DNA of 64,000 bases from Ceratobasidium sp. AG-K. Taxonomy: Eukaryota > Basidiomycota > Agaricomycetes > Cantharellales > Ceratobasidiaceae. Of this stretch, positions 32,964-44,328 are shown piece by piece; the stretch's first letter is position 1; each line of letters opens with the position of its first letter. The notes below the pieces were generated by a model that saw nothing but the letters and a program-made list of their open reading frames with translations, had not been told where the DNA came from and did no database searches. Position numbers and translations under genes: made by a program. The stretch spans positions 5,084,001 to 5,148,000 of the forward strand of contig JAWNGF010000002.1 in the NCBI GenBank assembly GCA_037039685.1, given 5' to 3'.

Positions 32964-35776
32964 CTACGCAGCCGGTCTCGCGTTCGGGTCCCTGAACACC
33001 TGGAGCCTGCCCAGTTCGCCGATCCTCTGCAAATCCATCTCTTCTGCGCCAGCATCTGCGTCGTCGTCGATGACCACGTTACCCTTGCTTTCCCAATCGG
33101 GCTTGTCTCCCACCTCGATCTTGAGTCCACGCTCGTTGGCGAGGTGAAGAAGGCAAATAAAGCAAAAGCTCGTGCTGATTTCGTCGAGCTTGTCTTTGGG
33201 GTATTGCGTGCGCAGGTTGGAGATGACGCTCGTAAACCCGTGGGCCTCTTCTGGGTCTGTTGGTTCAGCGTCGGGCTCGTTGGGCGGCATTTCCTGCATC
33301 GCGGGTCAGAGTAGGTTATAAACGGGGCGCCAAGCTTACCTCGTCCTCTGCACTAGGAGGCACGACGATACCCAACCCCTTCCATATATTCTCCTTGAGC
33401 ATACGCACATCAACACGTTTAGCACGTTTGGTATAGTTGATGCGCTCCGGCCGAACACGCTTGAGCGTGCCTTGGGTGGCGGCAATCAAGTCTTCCTCCT
33501 CCATAGTCTCGGTAGGGTCGAGCGGCATGCCTCCATCATCGAATCCAGGGGGATCGTCTCCATCATCCTCGTCGTGGAAGAATTGGGTATTGAACGGAAT
33601 GGGAAATCCACCCTCGTCGTGGTCCCCGCCGGCCGCATTGTCGGCAGCCGCTTGCGCCCAGAACTTTTCGTCGATCTCATCATCTTCCCCTGTTAAACGT
33701 AGATGAGCTCAGGCACAGAGGTGACAGTGCGATTCGATCTCACCTTTGATGGGGTCGTCGACGTTGAGCCTCCTCATTTGCACCTGACTCGGACGTCAGC
33801 ACATCACACCATCAGATCAATCAAGGCTCACCGCAAATTTGGGCTTGGTAAACAACCGCAAGAGCTGCATACTGCTAAAATGCATATCATTCGGCAGCAG
33901 GAAATCACTCTTCTTGACAGGTTTTGTCTTGGACCCTTTCTTCTGAGAGGCTTTGGCCGATGGTAGCGTGAGTACGGCCTTGGTCGCAGGCACGAACAGC
34001 TTCTTGGCGGTGTTCTCGGTCGAGTCAAAATCAATCATGAACACCGTCTTGTCCTTGCGCGAGCGCGTAGTCGTGTTCCCAGTCGTATCGCCATCTGCGC
34101 GCGCATCAATTAGTCTATGCATTCCAAGCCTCGTCCCTGTACTTGCCTTTGCGGATCGCGCGTCTAACTTTCCAGTGCTGCGGCCCGGCCCAGTTTTTCA
34201 TCACAGTAGTATCAAAGTAGTCGAGCATCTCCGTAGCGTCTTCGGACATGCTCATGATTAATGTGCGTTCGTTGCGCCCACGTCTAGGGTCGAAGGGCTC
34301 AACAGGCCCGGTGCGGTTCGCGCCTGTGGAGTTGCCGGCTGTGAAATCACCCATGTCTCCACCCTGGTCGTCGTCGCCATCGTCGTCAAATCCTCCGTCG
34401 TCAGCAGGGAAGCCACCGTCGTAGTCTGGAACGGCGTTTCCGCCAGTGAAGAAATCCTCGACCGGGCCATCGGCGGCTCCCATATCCGCGTCTCCATTAA
34501 AGTCCACAGGATCATTTGAGTCGTCTCGGCTGGGTAAGACGTTGGTTGCGAATGTGAGGTCGTTTGAAGCAAACTTGAAGTCGGAGAGCGAAGGCATGAT
34601 TTCACGCTCTTCCAAATCATCCAGATTGGGCATAAATTTGGCTACAAACCAGTTAGTACCTCTGTGCGACCGACTAAACGAGACCTACCCCGCAAATCAG
34701 CCAAGGGAACTTCGGAGCCTTCGACCTCTTCTTCGTCGTCGTCTAATAGCCTCGTGTCGCTAGCATCGAAGACAATTTGAAGCTGTGCATCAACACTCAA
34801 GTGGTTCATGAGCATACCGCCGGCTCCTCCTTCGTCAAAGTCCGCCGACGTTTTCTTGAATAATGGGTCGATGGTCCCCTCAGTCTCGAGCTTTTTCAGT
34901 TGCAGTTGTTCAACTGACTTGGCCAGAGTATTTTCCGGTCTGTGTGCCTAACAAACTGTCAGTACAAGTAGTGAATACAAAAGGGGTTTGGCCCACCCGT
35001 TTCCGCTTGGCTTGACTCCGCCCGCCCTCTTCGCCGTCTCCTTCACCATCCTCGCCTCCTTCCTCATCGTCGTCTCGGCCATCAGCATCGTTGGTCAAGT
35101 TGCTTAGCAGTTTGCCGGTATCGTTCCTGCAGCTGTCAACTCGAGAGGTCCAGACCTTGACGCAACCGTCAAGCGTATAGGAGGCCTTTTGAAAGTTGAC
35201 CGAACCGTCTTGTGCATTTCTGAGCAAGCTCATGTCATGAAAGTAGTCAATGAGAGCAAAATTCCACGAGTTGGCTGCGTTGATTTTCTGTCCCAAGCGA
35301 TCAGAGATAGACTAATAAACTAGGCCGTTACTCACATTGTCTGTGGCCATCTTCATCCACTCTTCAAAATTGCTCGTCATGACATCCAGCGAGACTGCCG
35401 GCAAGGGCGTATGGTCGATAGCGTTCAACATATTTGCTCGAGCGACGGCCGTTTTCTTTGGCGTCCTTGGTCCTGCTCCGCCAGCTCCTGAACTAGACGC
35501 CCTGTCGCCCTCCTCTTCGGCTATAAGCGCAGCTGCCGCCCGACTTTGCCTCCGTCGTCTCTTCTCCTGCATGTCGTCATTGGCCGTCAAGTCGTTTGCA
35601 TCCATCGACATTGTTACGCTCGCTTTGCTCTTTGAATGCCCCTCCATATCCCTCACAGTGCTCACTCGACGCTTGTTCTTGTTGGACTTGTCGGGTCGGG
35701 AGGTCGACTCGTCCTGATAGTCGTCGCCGTCTTCCATCTCGGTGTCCGAGTCGTCGTTTCGCTTGCGGACTGGCAT
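32964..35776 (-). CDS. BRN1: Condensin complex kleisin subunit Brn1 / CAP-H
   Basis: Brn1 is the kleisin that closes the Smc2/Smc4 ring of condensin and recruits its HEAT subunits. From ATG 35776 the N-terminal 100 residues are basic and Ser-rich (MPVRKRNDDSDTEMEDGDDY). The SMC-binding region has NSWNFALIDYFHDMSLL, NFQKASYTLDGCVKVWTSRV and RPENTLAKSVEQLQLKKLE. A long acidic middle (GFPADDGGFDDDGDDDQGGD) precedes the HEAT-binding core (QHWKVRRAIRKG, LLPNDMHFSSMQLLRLFTKP) and VDVRMLKENIWKGLG. The C-terminal winged helix reads TSVISNLRTQYPKDKLDEIS and SFCFICLLHLANERGLKIE, ending RDPNARPAA at 32964. About nine exons, total near 780 residues, no frame break. It is divergent from VPS25 across 132 bases. 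Confidence 0.92.
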
Positions 35777-35908
35777 TGTTTACGAGTGATAAACACAATG
35801 AGGTCGTTGAAGCCAAGTTCAACTTGCAATTGGATACGCGACGGCATCAAGGCATGACATAATCAATGCTGACCAATACCTCTCGTGGCTCTGAAGTCGA
35901 CGGTCATC

Positions 35909-36695
35909 ATGCAAACGCTCAGTCCAGTGAAGACGGCCTCAGGCAAGTATTTGTCCCAGTAAGACTTGTTGTCTATTGACAACATTCTAGGTTATACCCT
36001 TCCGAGTATCCACTCGTACCCCGCCCTGTATACGTGAGCTCAATTACCCCATGGGCATTCGGCATACTCAACTATTGAAAGCCAGCAGCCGAATCCGACC
36101 ACAGAGGCCTCGTCCTTTGACGTGTGGGCACAACTCATATCATCTTACGGAAGATTCAAGAACCTATTTGTATTACGTGCGGAAGATGCTAGCATTAGGG
36201 GTGGGCCATGGGCTGAGATACTCATCAACCCTCGCATCAATCGTAAGATGATCAAACTGTATGCTACTTTGGTACTCAATTGCTCCATCTATAGGCGCCT
36301 TGACAGAAAAGCACCTTGAATCCATCCTCTTCAGACTCGTGTCCAACAAGATGGCGGATTTTGACCCTCCCAACCAGACCCGATCCGTGATAGTATGGTG
36401 GAGAAAGCCGGAAGAGTGGGCTGAGGCTCTACACGATTGGGTAAGTCTAGTATCATATGCTAGGGAGCAATAAGCTGAGTACTTCCAGGCGAACCAAACC
36501 GGCCAGCTCAACACAATCCTAACCTTGTACGAGATCCAAAACCCCGACGTTCCCTCAGCATTCACAGACATCCCACTTCCGCTTCTGCGCCATGCAATCA
36601 ACATCCTAACTACCACATCCCGGGCTCAGTTCATCGAGGGAACTGCCGGCAGTCATATGGGTGCTGCGGTTCGATTCTTTGCTGGGCGCACGTGA
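35909..36695 (+). CDS. VPS25: ESCRT-II subunit Vps25
   Basis: Vps25 is the ESCRT-II arm that recruits Vps20 at endosomes in the multivesicular body pathway. The ATG at 35909 encodes MQTLSPVKTASG. An intron with a GC donor (35943-35990) leads to YTLPSIHSYPALYTQQPNPT, the family's N-terminal proline-rich Vps22/Vps36-binding motif. The first winged helix is SFDVWAQLISSYGRFKNLFV, then ALTEKHLESILFRLVSNKMA, and the second contains VIVWWRKPEEWAEALHDWAN with TGQLNTILTLYEI. It ends AAVRFFAGRT and stops at 36693. About 185-190 residues over five exons, typical for the family. Confidence 0.92.
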
Positions 36696-38424
36696 GAAGG
36701 GTAAACAGCATTGTATTTAAGTGTATGTAATCTACCATTAGTATTCGGCTGAACATGGAAGGGAACAGCTAAATGTGGATGGCGATTCGTCCTTCTTCCA
36801 CTGTGCGCAAGTATGGGGACGTGAGCCAAGCGACGCCTTGCGGCGGCGAAGTCCCCAGGCATAGCGAGTGGTAAATGCAATAACTCAAGTTGGCGAACGA
36901 AGCGAGAGTTGAAAAATATTCATTAGCCGGACCTATAATACACTGGAATATTGTGAGTCAACCGGCAAATGGCGCAGATGCGGGGGAGATCAGGAGTGTC
37001 AATTCTGGAGCTCGCCCGTCCGCAAGCGAACGGATTCTCCTTGAAGAAATTCAAGCATCATGAGGAATAAATGAAGGCATATACTCACCTTTGCCATCTC
37101 GGGAAACTATTAGAAGAGCAACGAATGCTCGCGTGAGTGAAAAATTGTCACGCCATCCATGAATGAGCCCCATTGAGTTACCACCGCGTTGGCCGAGGCC
37201 AGCACGATGGCAATCGCATAACTATCGGCTATGAGCAACATTGGTCCGGCAACCATTCACCGAACAGCCGCGTCCGAGCCCATCCCGCACGAACTTGTGC
37301 AGCTCTTATCTTCGCCAGCACATTGCATCATGAAGGACTTTGCGGACTTGACCGCCGACCATTCGGTTAACCAGCGCGCTCGGACGGCAGGGCACGCATG
37401 AGTCACAGGTACCGCTTTGAGAGCGTCCATGCGACCGTGACGCCCAAGCGTCCGTGTCTTGTACGGAGATCACGCTCCCCTACCGTGCCTCGGGGTGGGC
37501 GCTTTCCTGCGAGCGTGATGGGCTGGGCTCCGAAAGACAACAGACGGCCCTGCATCGTCTCCGGGGACTTTCCCCACAGCTAAATGAGAAAGCGCAGGGG
37601 CTTTCGGTGCGTGAGCTGCGACAGCGATTCTTTGGATGGAGGGGTGAGAGAACTCGAAAACAATCTGCCCAAAATTTATTCGCAAATCCAGTGACATAAT
37701 CAGTCACGTGTGATCTGCCCTGGACTAATCAAGCGCCATAGGGGTTTGGTGGACTCTCTCCGAACGGCGAGATGGCCGACAGAATGATGACTTCAATGCT
37801 CGTACGCAGCCTCGAGGCGTTACGGCACATCAGGCTCTGAGCTATTCATGCCCCGAAATCTCGTCTCAAATGCTGCACCGCTCATTGCACTGCCAGGTTC
37901 TCGGATGAGATCCCCTGCAAATTAACCAAGCGATCGGCCGTGGATCCCCCGATTTGGAAGTGGTCGTCAGCCCAGAGTAAACAACCTACCCCTGGACCGA
38001 AATGGTTGGACAAATATCCAGCACTGTCACTTGGGTGGCTTCGGACGGGTCACGCTCTTCGACTCAATAACGGATTCTGATTGAATACGAATAGCCAGCG
38101 GCACCGTACTTCCCATACACTCTTCCTATATTGCGTGCTTCGAGCCTGTCTCGAGTCTTCAAAAGCAGTGAGATTCAGCGCTCGCTCCCCCTGCTCCCTT
38201 CCGGTCGTCGTATCCCGGCAGTGTTCCCCACGACGATTCACAGCCTCCTCCAGCCTCCGTCATCAGACCGGGTCATTCTTTCCACCCGGGCAAAACGTGC
38301 TGCGGGACTTTCGAGCCGCGCGCCGCCCTCAAATGTCCGGTTGTGCTCTCGATCATTGTGTACCGACATTCAGCTAGTTTCCCAAACAACCCTACCAAAC
38401 ACAAATTGCCATCAGTCTTCGCAC
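36696..38424. other. Gene-poor stretch, 1.7 kb
   Basis: I find no recognisable protein on either strand. The sequence is only moderately AT-rich near VPS25 and GC-rich from about 37,150 to 38,350, which is unusual for the short spacers elsewhere. Chance frames up to 159 codons are present but have no conserved pattern. A small imperfect palindrome (GTGACATAATCAGTCAC) with an overlapping CACGTG lies at 37691-37710. Positions 38,100-38,420 are C/T-rich and may be the promoter and leader of the DM9 gene. An unannotated lncRNA or orphan gene is possible. Confidence 0.4.
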
Positions 38425-39288
38425 ATGCCACCGATATATCTCGGAAGGCACTCCCTAGGCTCCAGTTTCTACAAGGAAGATTTCTCCCCCAAGGTGAGAA
38501 CAACCTCTCAACCCCTGCCGATCGCCGTATTGAGCGTTTCTCCTGTGCTCCAACACTCATCTCGATCAAAATGTTCTTGCAGATGGCCAAGTTCACCGGA
38601 AGCCCGTTGAGCAGCGATGCACGCGCGTTTGGACCTCGAGTACGAGTAGATGCAGGCGACGTTTTTCCCGACGAAGCGGTCGTTGGGGTCGCGCCGTTTC
38701 GAGACCTCGAAGGTCGACCACTCTATGTCGGAACGGCCGTACTGGACGACAGAGCCATCCCCTGCCAGGTTCGTCTTGAGCCCTCTTGCCCAGTCGCTGG
38801 CTGATAGTGCCCGATAGATTGACCCCGAAGCTCTGAGCAAGCGATCACCGATTCGCAAGGTTCGCCAAGCACAGCCGGTTAGGCAAGTCAGTCGAGCCGT
38901 TTGTCGGTTTCAGCTTTAGCTTATACTCGGGTCAGGTATGATGTGCTAGTTATCAGTTCGTCCATGCAATGGGTCCCGGCGATGTATGGAGAAATACCCA
39001 TGGGCAAGTCGGCGGTCCATGGTGAGTACCCCGTTTTCGCTGCGCCCGTGAGAGTTGCTAAAAGAAGGTTACCACCCCCAGGCGGTCATGAGAATAGCTC
39101 GCCCCACTTGTACCATGCGATAGCGCGTATAGGCAACACGTTTATTCCCGGGAAAACGAGCCCTGATTTGGTGAGCTCATATGCATCACAGGCCCCTATC
39201 CATCCGCTAACCGCTCGGGCAGGGCGGGGCACTCGTGACATACCAAGGAGAGGAGCACTTCTTTGATTCTGATTATTACGTCCTGTAA
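38425..39288 (+). CDS. DM9 / DUF3421-domain protein
   Basis: DM9 repeats form small beta-rich domains, some of which bind mannose. The C-terminal exons carry a clear DM9 pattern: SSSMQWVPAMYGEIPMGKSA, VHGGHENSSPHLYHAIARIG, TFIPGKTSPDLGGALVTYQG and EEHFFDSDYYVL. An earlier repeat is AVVGVAPFRDLEGRPLYVG. The stop is at 39286. The start is not certain. I prefer ATG 38425 (MPPIYLGRHSLGSSFYKEDF), which joins in phase over intron 38494-38582 to MAKFTGSPLSSDARAFG. ATG 38571 or 38583 would give shorter proteins. Intron 38883-38935 needs a GC donor to give VRYDVLVI. The total is about 190 residues with no signal peptide, so it is probably cytosolic. The biological role in fungi is unknown to me. Confidence 0.8.
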
Positions 39289-39665
39289 GTGAGGTGCCAC
39301 TGGTCGGGGACGCCGCTGACGCCCGAGCAGGTGCTGGCGCTGATGGCTCTTTGGACCTGTTTTGTTCGTTCATATCACTGCTGTATCAATAAACACTACA
39401 TGTTATGATAATGTTCTCCCCACTATCCATTATATTGGTTGCAGCTCATTAAACGCACGTGTAAATTTAAGCCCAAATTCTGCCACTATAGAATCAGAGA
39501 AGAGATCTGGCGAAGAGAGACCGATCAAATAAAGCTTGTGGGCTCTGGAAGTTTCAGACAAATGATACTGTACAGTACCAATCCGGCAAGCCACGGACCT
39601 GAATCTGTATCCGATCCGGCATCGACGACACCAATCATCCTCAAGACCTCCCCACAAACTAGAAA
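39289..39665. promoter_or_regulatory. Spacer with RPL11 promoter
   Basis: This 377-base spacer lies between two plus-strand genes. A CACGTG site is at 39456-39461, about 205 bases before the RPL11 ATG. The stretch just before the start is rich in A and C (CCTCCCCACAAACTAGAAA). No other gene is seen. Confidence 0.5.
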
Positions 39666-40332
39666 ATGGTGAGAAATGACGAATTATGCACGACGCTGTA
39701 CTCATGCAATGTAGGCCGAAGCAAAGTCCGCCCCCGCCAACCACATGAAGGATTTGAGGATTGACAAGCTTGTCATCAGTGAGTCACCAGTTACGACCCC
39801 AACTCGAGCTAACCCTAGCAGACATCTCGGTGGGCGAGTCGGGTGATCGTCTGACCCGTGCCTCCAAGGTGCTCGAACAGCTCACGGGTCAAACTCCCGT
39901 AACGTCCAAGGCACGATACACCGTCCGTACCTTTGGTATCCGCCGCAACGAAAAGATTGCCGTGCACGTCACGATCCGCGGGCCCAAGGCAGAGGAAATC
40001 CTCGAGCGCGGTCTTAAAGTCAAGGAGTACGAGCTCCGCCGCCGCAACTTTTCCGAGACGGGCAACTTTGGGTTTGGGATTCAGGAGCACATCGACTTGG
40101 GTGCGCGGTACGACCCTGCGATTGGTATTTTCGGCATGGACTTTTACGTCGTCATGGGTCGTCCCGGTGCACGTGTGGCGAGGAGGAAGCAAAAGACGGG
40201 GCGTATTGGGTTTACGCACCGTGTCAAGAAGGAGGATACCATGTCGTGGTTCAAGCAGCGCTTCGACGGTATCATCTTGGTGAGCCCACTTGACTTTAGG
40301 ATATTCCCGCGACTGACTCGTCGTAGAAATAA
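39666..40332 (+). CDS. RPL11: 60S ribosomal protein L11 (uL5)
   Basis: RPL11/uL5 sits on the central protuberance of the large subunit next to 5S rRNA. The first exon codes only for the start Met (39666-39668); intron 39669-39714 follows, then [20 protein letters not shown], a second intron, and [20 protein letters not shown]. Further landmarks are [40 protein letters not shown] and [20 protein letters not shown]. The last intron falls just before the final Lys (RFDGIILK, stop 40330). About 175 residues, the expected size. The exon that codes only for the start Met is a common arrangement in ribosomal protein genes. Confidence 0.97.
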
Positions 40333-40470
40333 ACTATTTCTTTTGCTCTTCCATCCTGTGTTTGTCTATATGCCATACCGATATGCTATCCATGTACAGC
40401 GTGACACCCGCCCGATCAATGCCAGTGCATATATTGAACCCCGAAATAATCATACAAATCCAGGTACATT

Positions 40471-43084
40471 TCATTCGTCTCTAGTCGTTACATTGTCTTG
40501 GGCAAACTTCCAGTGGTTGACACGGCAGAACCAGCCTTTGCGGTCCGTGTCCGTGTCCATCTTGTCCTCGTCGCCCTCGTGAACCTCGTCACCCTTGAGC
40601 CAAACACAGAGCCCCTTGTCGAAAAACGCAACATCTTGCTCGGTGAGCGACTTGCGCAAGACTTCAGTCTTTTTCGTGTCGGGTGAGAGGGTGAGAAGAG
40701 TATACGTCCGAGGCTCGCCCTCTTTGTCCGGATTTACAGTCAGAATGTACCTGAAAATCATAAGCACCAATCTAGGCAAATAAACGGCAACCTACTGTTC
40801 ATCATCATTCTCCAACACGATATCTCGCCGTACCGCCTCGGTCTTTACGCGCTTAGTCGAGCGCTCATTCGACTCTTCGAATACTACCGACCGGAGTGCA
40901 TGCGGATCATACACAAACCTGCACGCCATCAACATTCGTCCTGGATTTCAAAAGGCGGCGACTTACCCAGACGTCGTGCCGCCCTTGCCGAACACAATCG
41001 TCTCGCCCACGTCCCACGTGCGTTTGGCGGGAATCACCACGTCCTCGTCGTCGGAATCGAGGTACCACGTGTCGATCCGGTCGCGTTTGACGGGTGGGAC
41101 TAGGTCGAGATCTGCACGGCGTTGGGCGTATTGATCCATTCGCTCCCGGCGGTTGGGGCGGTGTGGAGCATGGGCGGCGCCTTTCTACTCGCCAAAAATA
41201 TTTAGTTGATTGAGAAGGGTAGGGGTAGGTGGACTTGCCTCGAGCCATGAGACTGATACGATTTCCATTCCGCCGCCGTCGTGGCTGTTTCCCCATGAGC
41301 TGCTGAACAACTGGCCGGACCCGGCCCCTCCTTCCCATGCACCGCCCTTGGGCCTTGTCGCATTCCGGCCGCCATTCGCCCCACCAGCCCAGACGCCGAC
41401 GATAATCTTGGCGTCTTGTTTTAAGCGACGGGCACGACGAATATCGGACCATGAAGTGCGGCCTGAATGCACTGCGGCAAGAACGACGTTCGAATCGTCG
41501 GTGTAGCCCGTCGAGGGGTTGCCCCAGAGTGCAATGGCCGGTCGGGGTGCGCGCGAGGCGGGTTGGAGGGGGAGGAATCCACACGGAACAAGGATGGTGT
41601 ATTGGTACGGTCTGTACCCGTCTATCGACAGGTTGTTGCGTGGCAAAGCAGGAGGCAGGCACAGTGGGAACGGGAGGTTGGGGAACACGTGGGTGCCGAG
41701 CCAGACGGGCGAGAGGAGCTGGGGCGGGGTCGGAGGCGGGGGCGAGGCGGGGTGCGGGTGTAGTGATGTGCGTGCGGCGGTGGGCGAGGCTGAATGGGCG
41801 GTATAGAATGCGGATGTACATGTTTGTTGTCTGGATATGCGTGTGCAATGGGCGGGAGATGTTTGCCCTGTCCGAGAATGCCCTCGTCCTGTCGCCACTC
41901 GCGTCTTCGGTCCCACTCGGGGTTTGGCCGTCGAGAAAAGTCATCGATGCGCTTGGGTCGTCGCATGTCCATCTCATGCTGGCGCTCTCTGTCCCTGTCT
42001 CGATCGCGTTCCCGTTCCCGCGCGGCCCGGGCATGTTCGTCGTGCTCGCGTTCCCTGTCGCGTGCTCGCTCCTGTTCGCGGTCGAGTGCTTGCCGTTCTC
42101 GCTCACGTTCCCGCATCAGCTCGTCGTGCTCGTCGCGTTCTCGGCTCCGGTCGCTCGTGTGCTTGTCGCCTGCTCCACCCATGCTTCGTTTGGTGCTGGC
42201 CGAACGAGCGGGTCGATTGGTCGCTGTTCCGCTACGTCGGCTCTTGCCAGTTTGCGGAGACTCGGGCCGGGAGCCATAGACCGGAGCGCTGAATGCGGGT
42301 GGTGGGGGATACGGCTCGTCATGTTTGGCCGAGCTGCTCGGGTATGATGCATAGTCGCGCAACGGCACCGGCTCGATCGCCTGGGGCCCACTCAATGTAT
42401 TGCGCCGGGAACCCGAAGAAGAGCCGGGATGGGGCTAAACCAAATGAGCGACGAACAATACAATAGCCAGGGACTTACTGGATAGTCGGATGACATCGGA
42501 CTGCGTCGACCACCAAGGGCCGCCCCAGCACCGTAGATCGAGTAGGGTGCAGTGGGCGAGCGAGAAGCGCCGAGCGCAGCGACGGGTGACCGGGGTGCAG
42601 GGGTGATCGGGATGATGGGCTGTGGCCCCCGAGCACTCCCGCTGAACGCGTGCGACGAACTGGAATAGCCGGGCGACCCCGACGGCGCAGGGGGGTTGGG
42701 GGTCGAGGCCGGGGGATGCGAGTGGATCACGTGCACGTGGGCATGTGGCGGATGGTGCGGGTGGTGGTGCGTGTGGTGATGGTGTGGAGGGTGTGGTGGC
42801 AGATGCGTGTGCATGGGGGCATGGTGGTGATGGTGCGAGTGGTATTGGTGCGAGTGGTGCGACGAGTAGTTGTGCTGGTGGTACTGGCTCGGCTGCGACG
42901 GATACGCATACTGGCTGTTGGAAAAGTTTTGCGAGCTGGGGAACGCCGGGGGTGGGTAGTTCGGCTCGGTCGGCGGCACATATGGTGTCGACGGCGGCTG
43001 GCTCGCAGACGATGGACGCCTAGCTGGCTCGTCAGAGTCGGGCTGCAGCAGCGACGCAAGGTTCATCCGCGACGAGGGCGCCAT
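40471..43084 (-). CDS. RXT3: Rxt3-domain transcriptional regulator, His-rich (frame break)
   Basis: Yeast Rxt3 is part of the Rpd3L histone deacetylase complex. The start at 43084 is [20 protein letters not shown], a motif often seen at the head of fungal regulators. A strikingly His-rich region follows at about residues 60-120 ([20 protein letters not shown]). The middle has charged RE/RD repeats ([20 protein letters not shown]). The Rxt3 core is [59 protein letters not shown] and [11 protein letters not shown]. The C-terminal part has [20 protein letters not shown] and [12 protein letters not shown], and ends at 40471. Between [13 protein letters not shown] and the Rxt3 core the frame changes in a C-rich stretch near 41,730-41,765, as if one base were missing. 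The assignment to Rpd3L is by homology only. Confidence 0.82.
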
Positions 43085-44328
43085 TGTGGTCGTTGTTGGA
43101 TTCAGAAGGGCCCATTTATTGGACAGCAAATTCTTTGGTCAACAAACTGCCTCCGTAGTCGCGTGGCGTCCTGCCCTGACACTCGACATCATCCGCTCTT
43201 TCGGATCGAGCTTATCCCGATCCTGGGGCGTTTCGTCAATACTGACGATCCGCTCCACTTGACACTTGGGCTCTTTGCCCGCACTATGCACCTCTACGCA
43301 TTGCGCCTGCCCTTGCCATCGACGACGTTGCTTCATCGACTAGTTCCCGATTAGGGAATTCTGTCGTCATTCTGCAATTTTCCCCGGCGGCAATCGCCCA
43401 TCACTCCCGCTCGGCCATTTGAACACCGGTCTGTCTTCGGTTGATATGTCTACACACCTTTATTTCACCAATTACATCACTCGAGCCTGGACTGCATGTA
43501 CCCCATTTCTCTCACAGCTGAAATGAACGTCGTCAAGCGTACGTACTTGTCGCCTGTCCCACAATTGTCGATCAAACCTGAGCAGAAGCTGATGTATGTG
43601 GCCTTCCTATAGGCTTGTGGCGACTCGAGGAATTCTCGCCGGGTCTTCGGCCGTAGCCCTATACACACCTCAAATCCGTGCTGTAACCCTTTGTCCAGTT
43701 GCAAAGCGGAGCTAGATTTTAGCCTCTATCTCATCGTGATCGTGTGCCCGATAACCCTATAAGCTCGTGAAAGTTCACTCTACGGCCAGCTAGCCGAGTG
43801 CGTCAAATTAGGCACGTACGGATGTGCATGTAGGCTCCAGTCGCGAGAGAACAACGATCTGCTGAGCTGAAATGTACCGGCGCAACAGACCGCAAGTCTT
43901 ACGGAACACATACATAGCAACTCATAAGACCACCCCGCAGATCGTCGCGCATCCCGAAACACACCCGCCATGCGCGAATGTTATGTTTCCACGTGACGCG
44001 CTTGGAAATGTCACGTGTGCACTTGCGTTCTGGATCGTGCGTCTTGCGTTGCTGAGGTTTTGTTACATACTCTGATCGACGGATCTTGTTTGTTCGAGAC
44101 TTGGAGGATTGTCAGGTACGTGCTTGGTTATCGAGTTGTGAAATGGGGTTAACATGGAGGTGGCTCCTAGGATCAGAATCGCGTTCGAGTGGAGCAAGCT
44201 TAGGAAAAGGTATGTATCTCTAGTTTGTGTATATTACTAGGCTGAAATGCGCGTAGTTGGTCGATTAGCGCTCAGAGTCAACCTTCTTGCCGTGATCATC
44301 TCTCGCCTCTTCACACACGAACAGAACA
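43085..44328. other. Gene-poor spacer, 1.2 kb, with two CACGTG sites
   Basis: This region separates the divergent RXT3 and HIRIP3-like genes. No complete gene is evident. On the minus strand at 43477-43704 there is a short open stretch containing LQLDKGLQHGFE, RREFLESPQAYRKATYISFC and VREMGYMQSRLE that could be exons of a small protein, but I found no credible start codon and no family match. Two CACGTG sites lie at 43990 and 44012. The last 250 bases are likely the HIRIP3 promoter and leader. Confidence 0.4.
43990..44017. promoter_or_regulatory. Paired CACGTG E-boxes
   Basis: CACGTG occurs at 43990-43995 and again at 44012-44017, 22 bases apart (about two helical turns). CACGTG is the classic binding site of bHLH factors of the Cbf1/Pho4/USF type. 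The pair lies about 310 bases before the HIRIP3-like start codon. Function is inferred. Confidence 0.5.

Noticed and set aside
35959..35990. GT-AG alternative for the first VPS25 intron
   Set aside because: It would be only 32 bases long and destroys the conserved YTLPSIHSYPALYTQQPNPT segment; the GC-AG model keeps it.
37160..37260. Possible tRNA in the gene-poor stretch
   Set aside because: Some short paired arms can be drawn but there is no T-loop GTTCRA consensus or proper anticodon stem.
38131..38610. 159-codon frame upstream of the DM9 gene
   Set aside because: Ser/Pro/Arg-rich with no family pattern; it runs out of frame through the DM9 first exon. Probably promoter or leader sequence.
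40907..42106. 399-codon minus-strand frame across RXT3
   Set aside because: It is an alternative frame of the RXT3 exons. The conserved Rxt3 core lies in a different frame.
41451..42347. 298-codon plus-strand frame opposite RXT3
   Set aside because: Antisense shadow caused by Arg/Asp/Glu and Pro repeats; no domain pattern.
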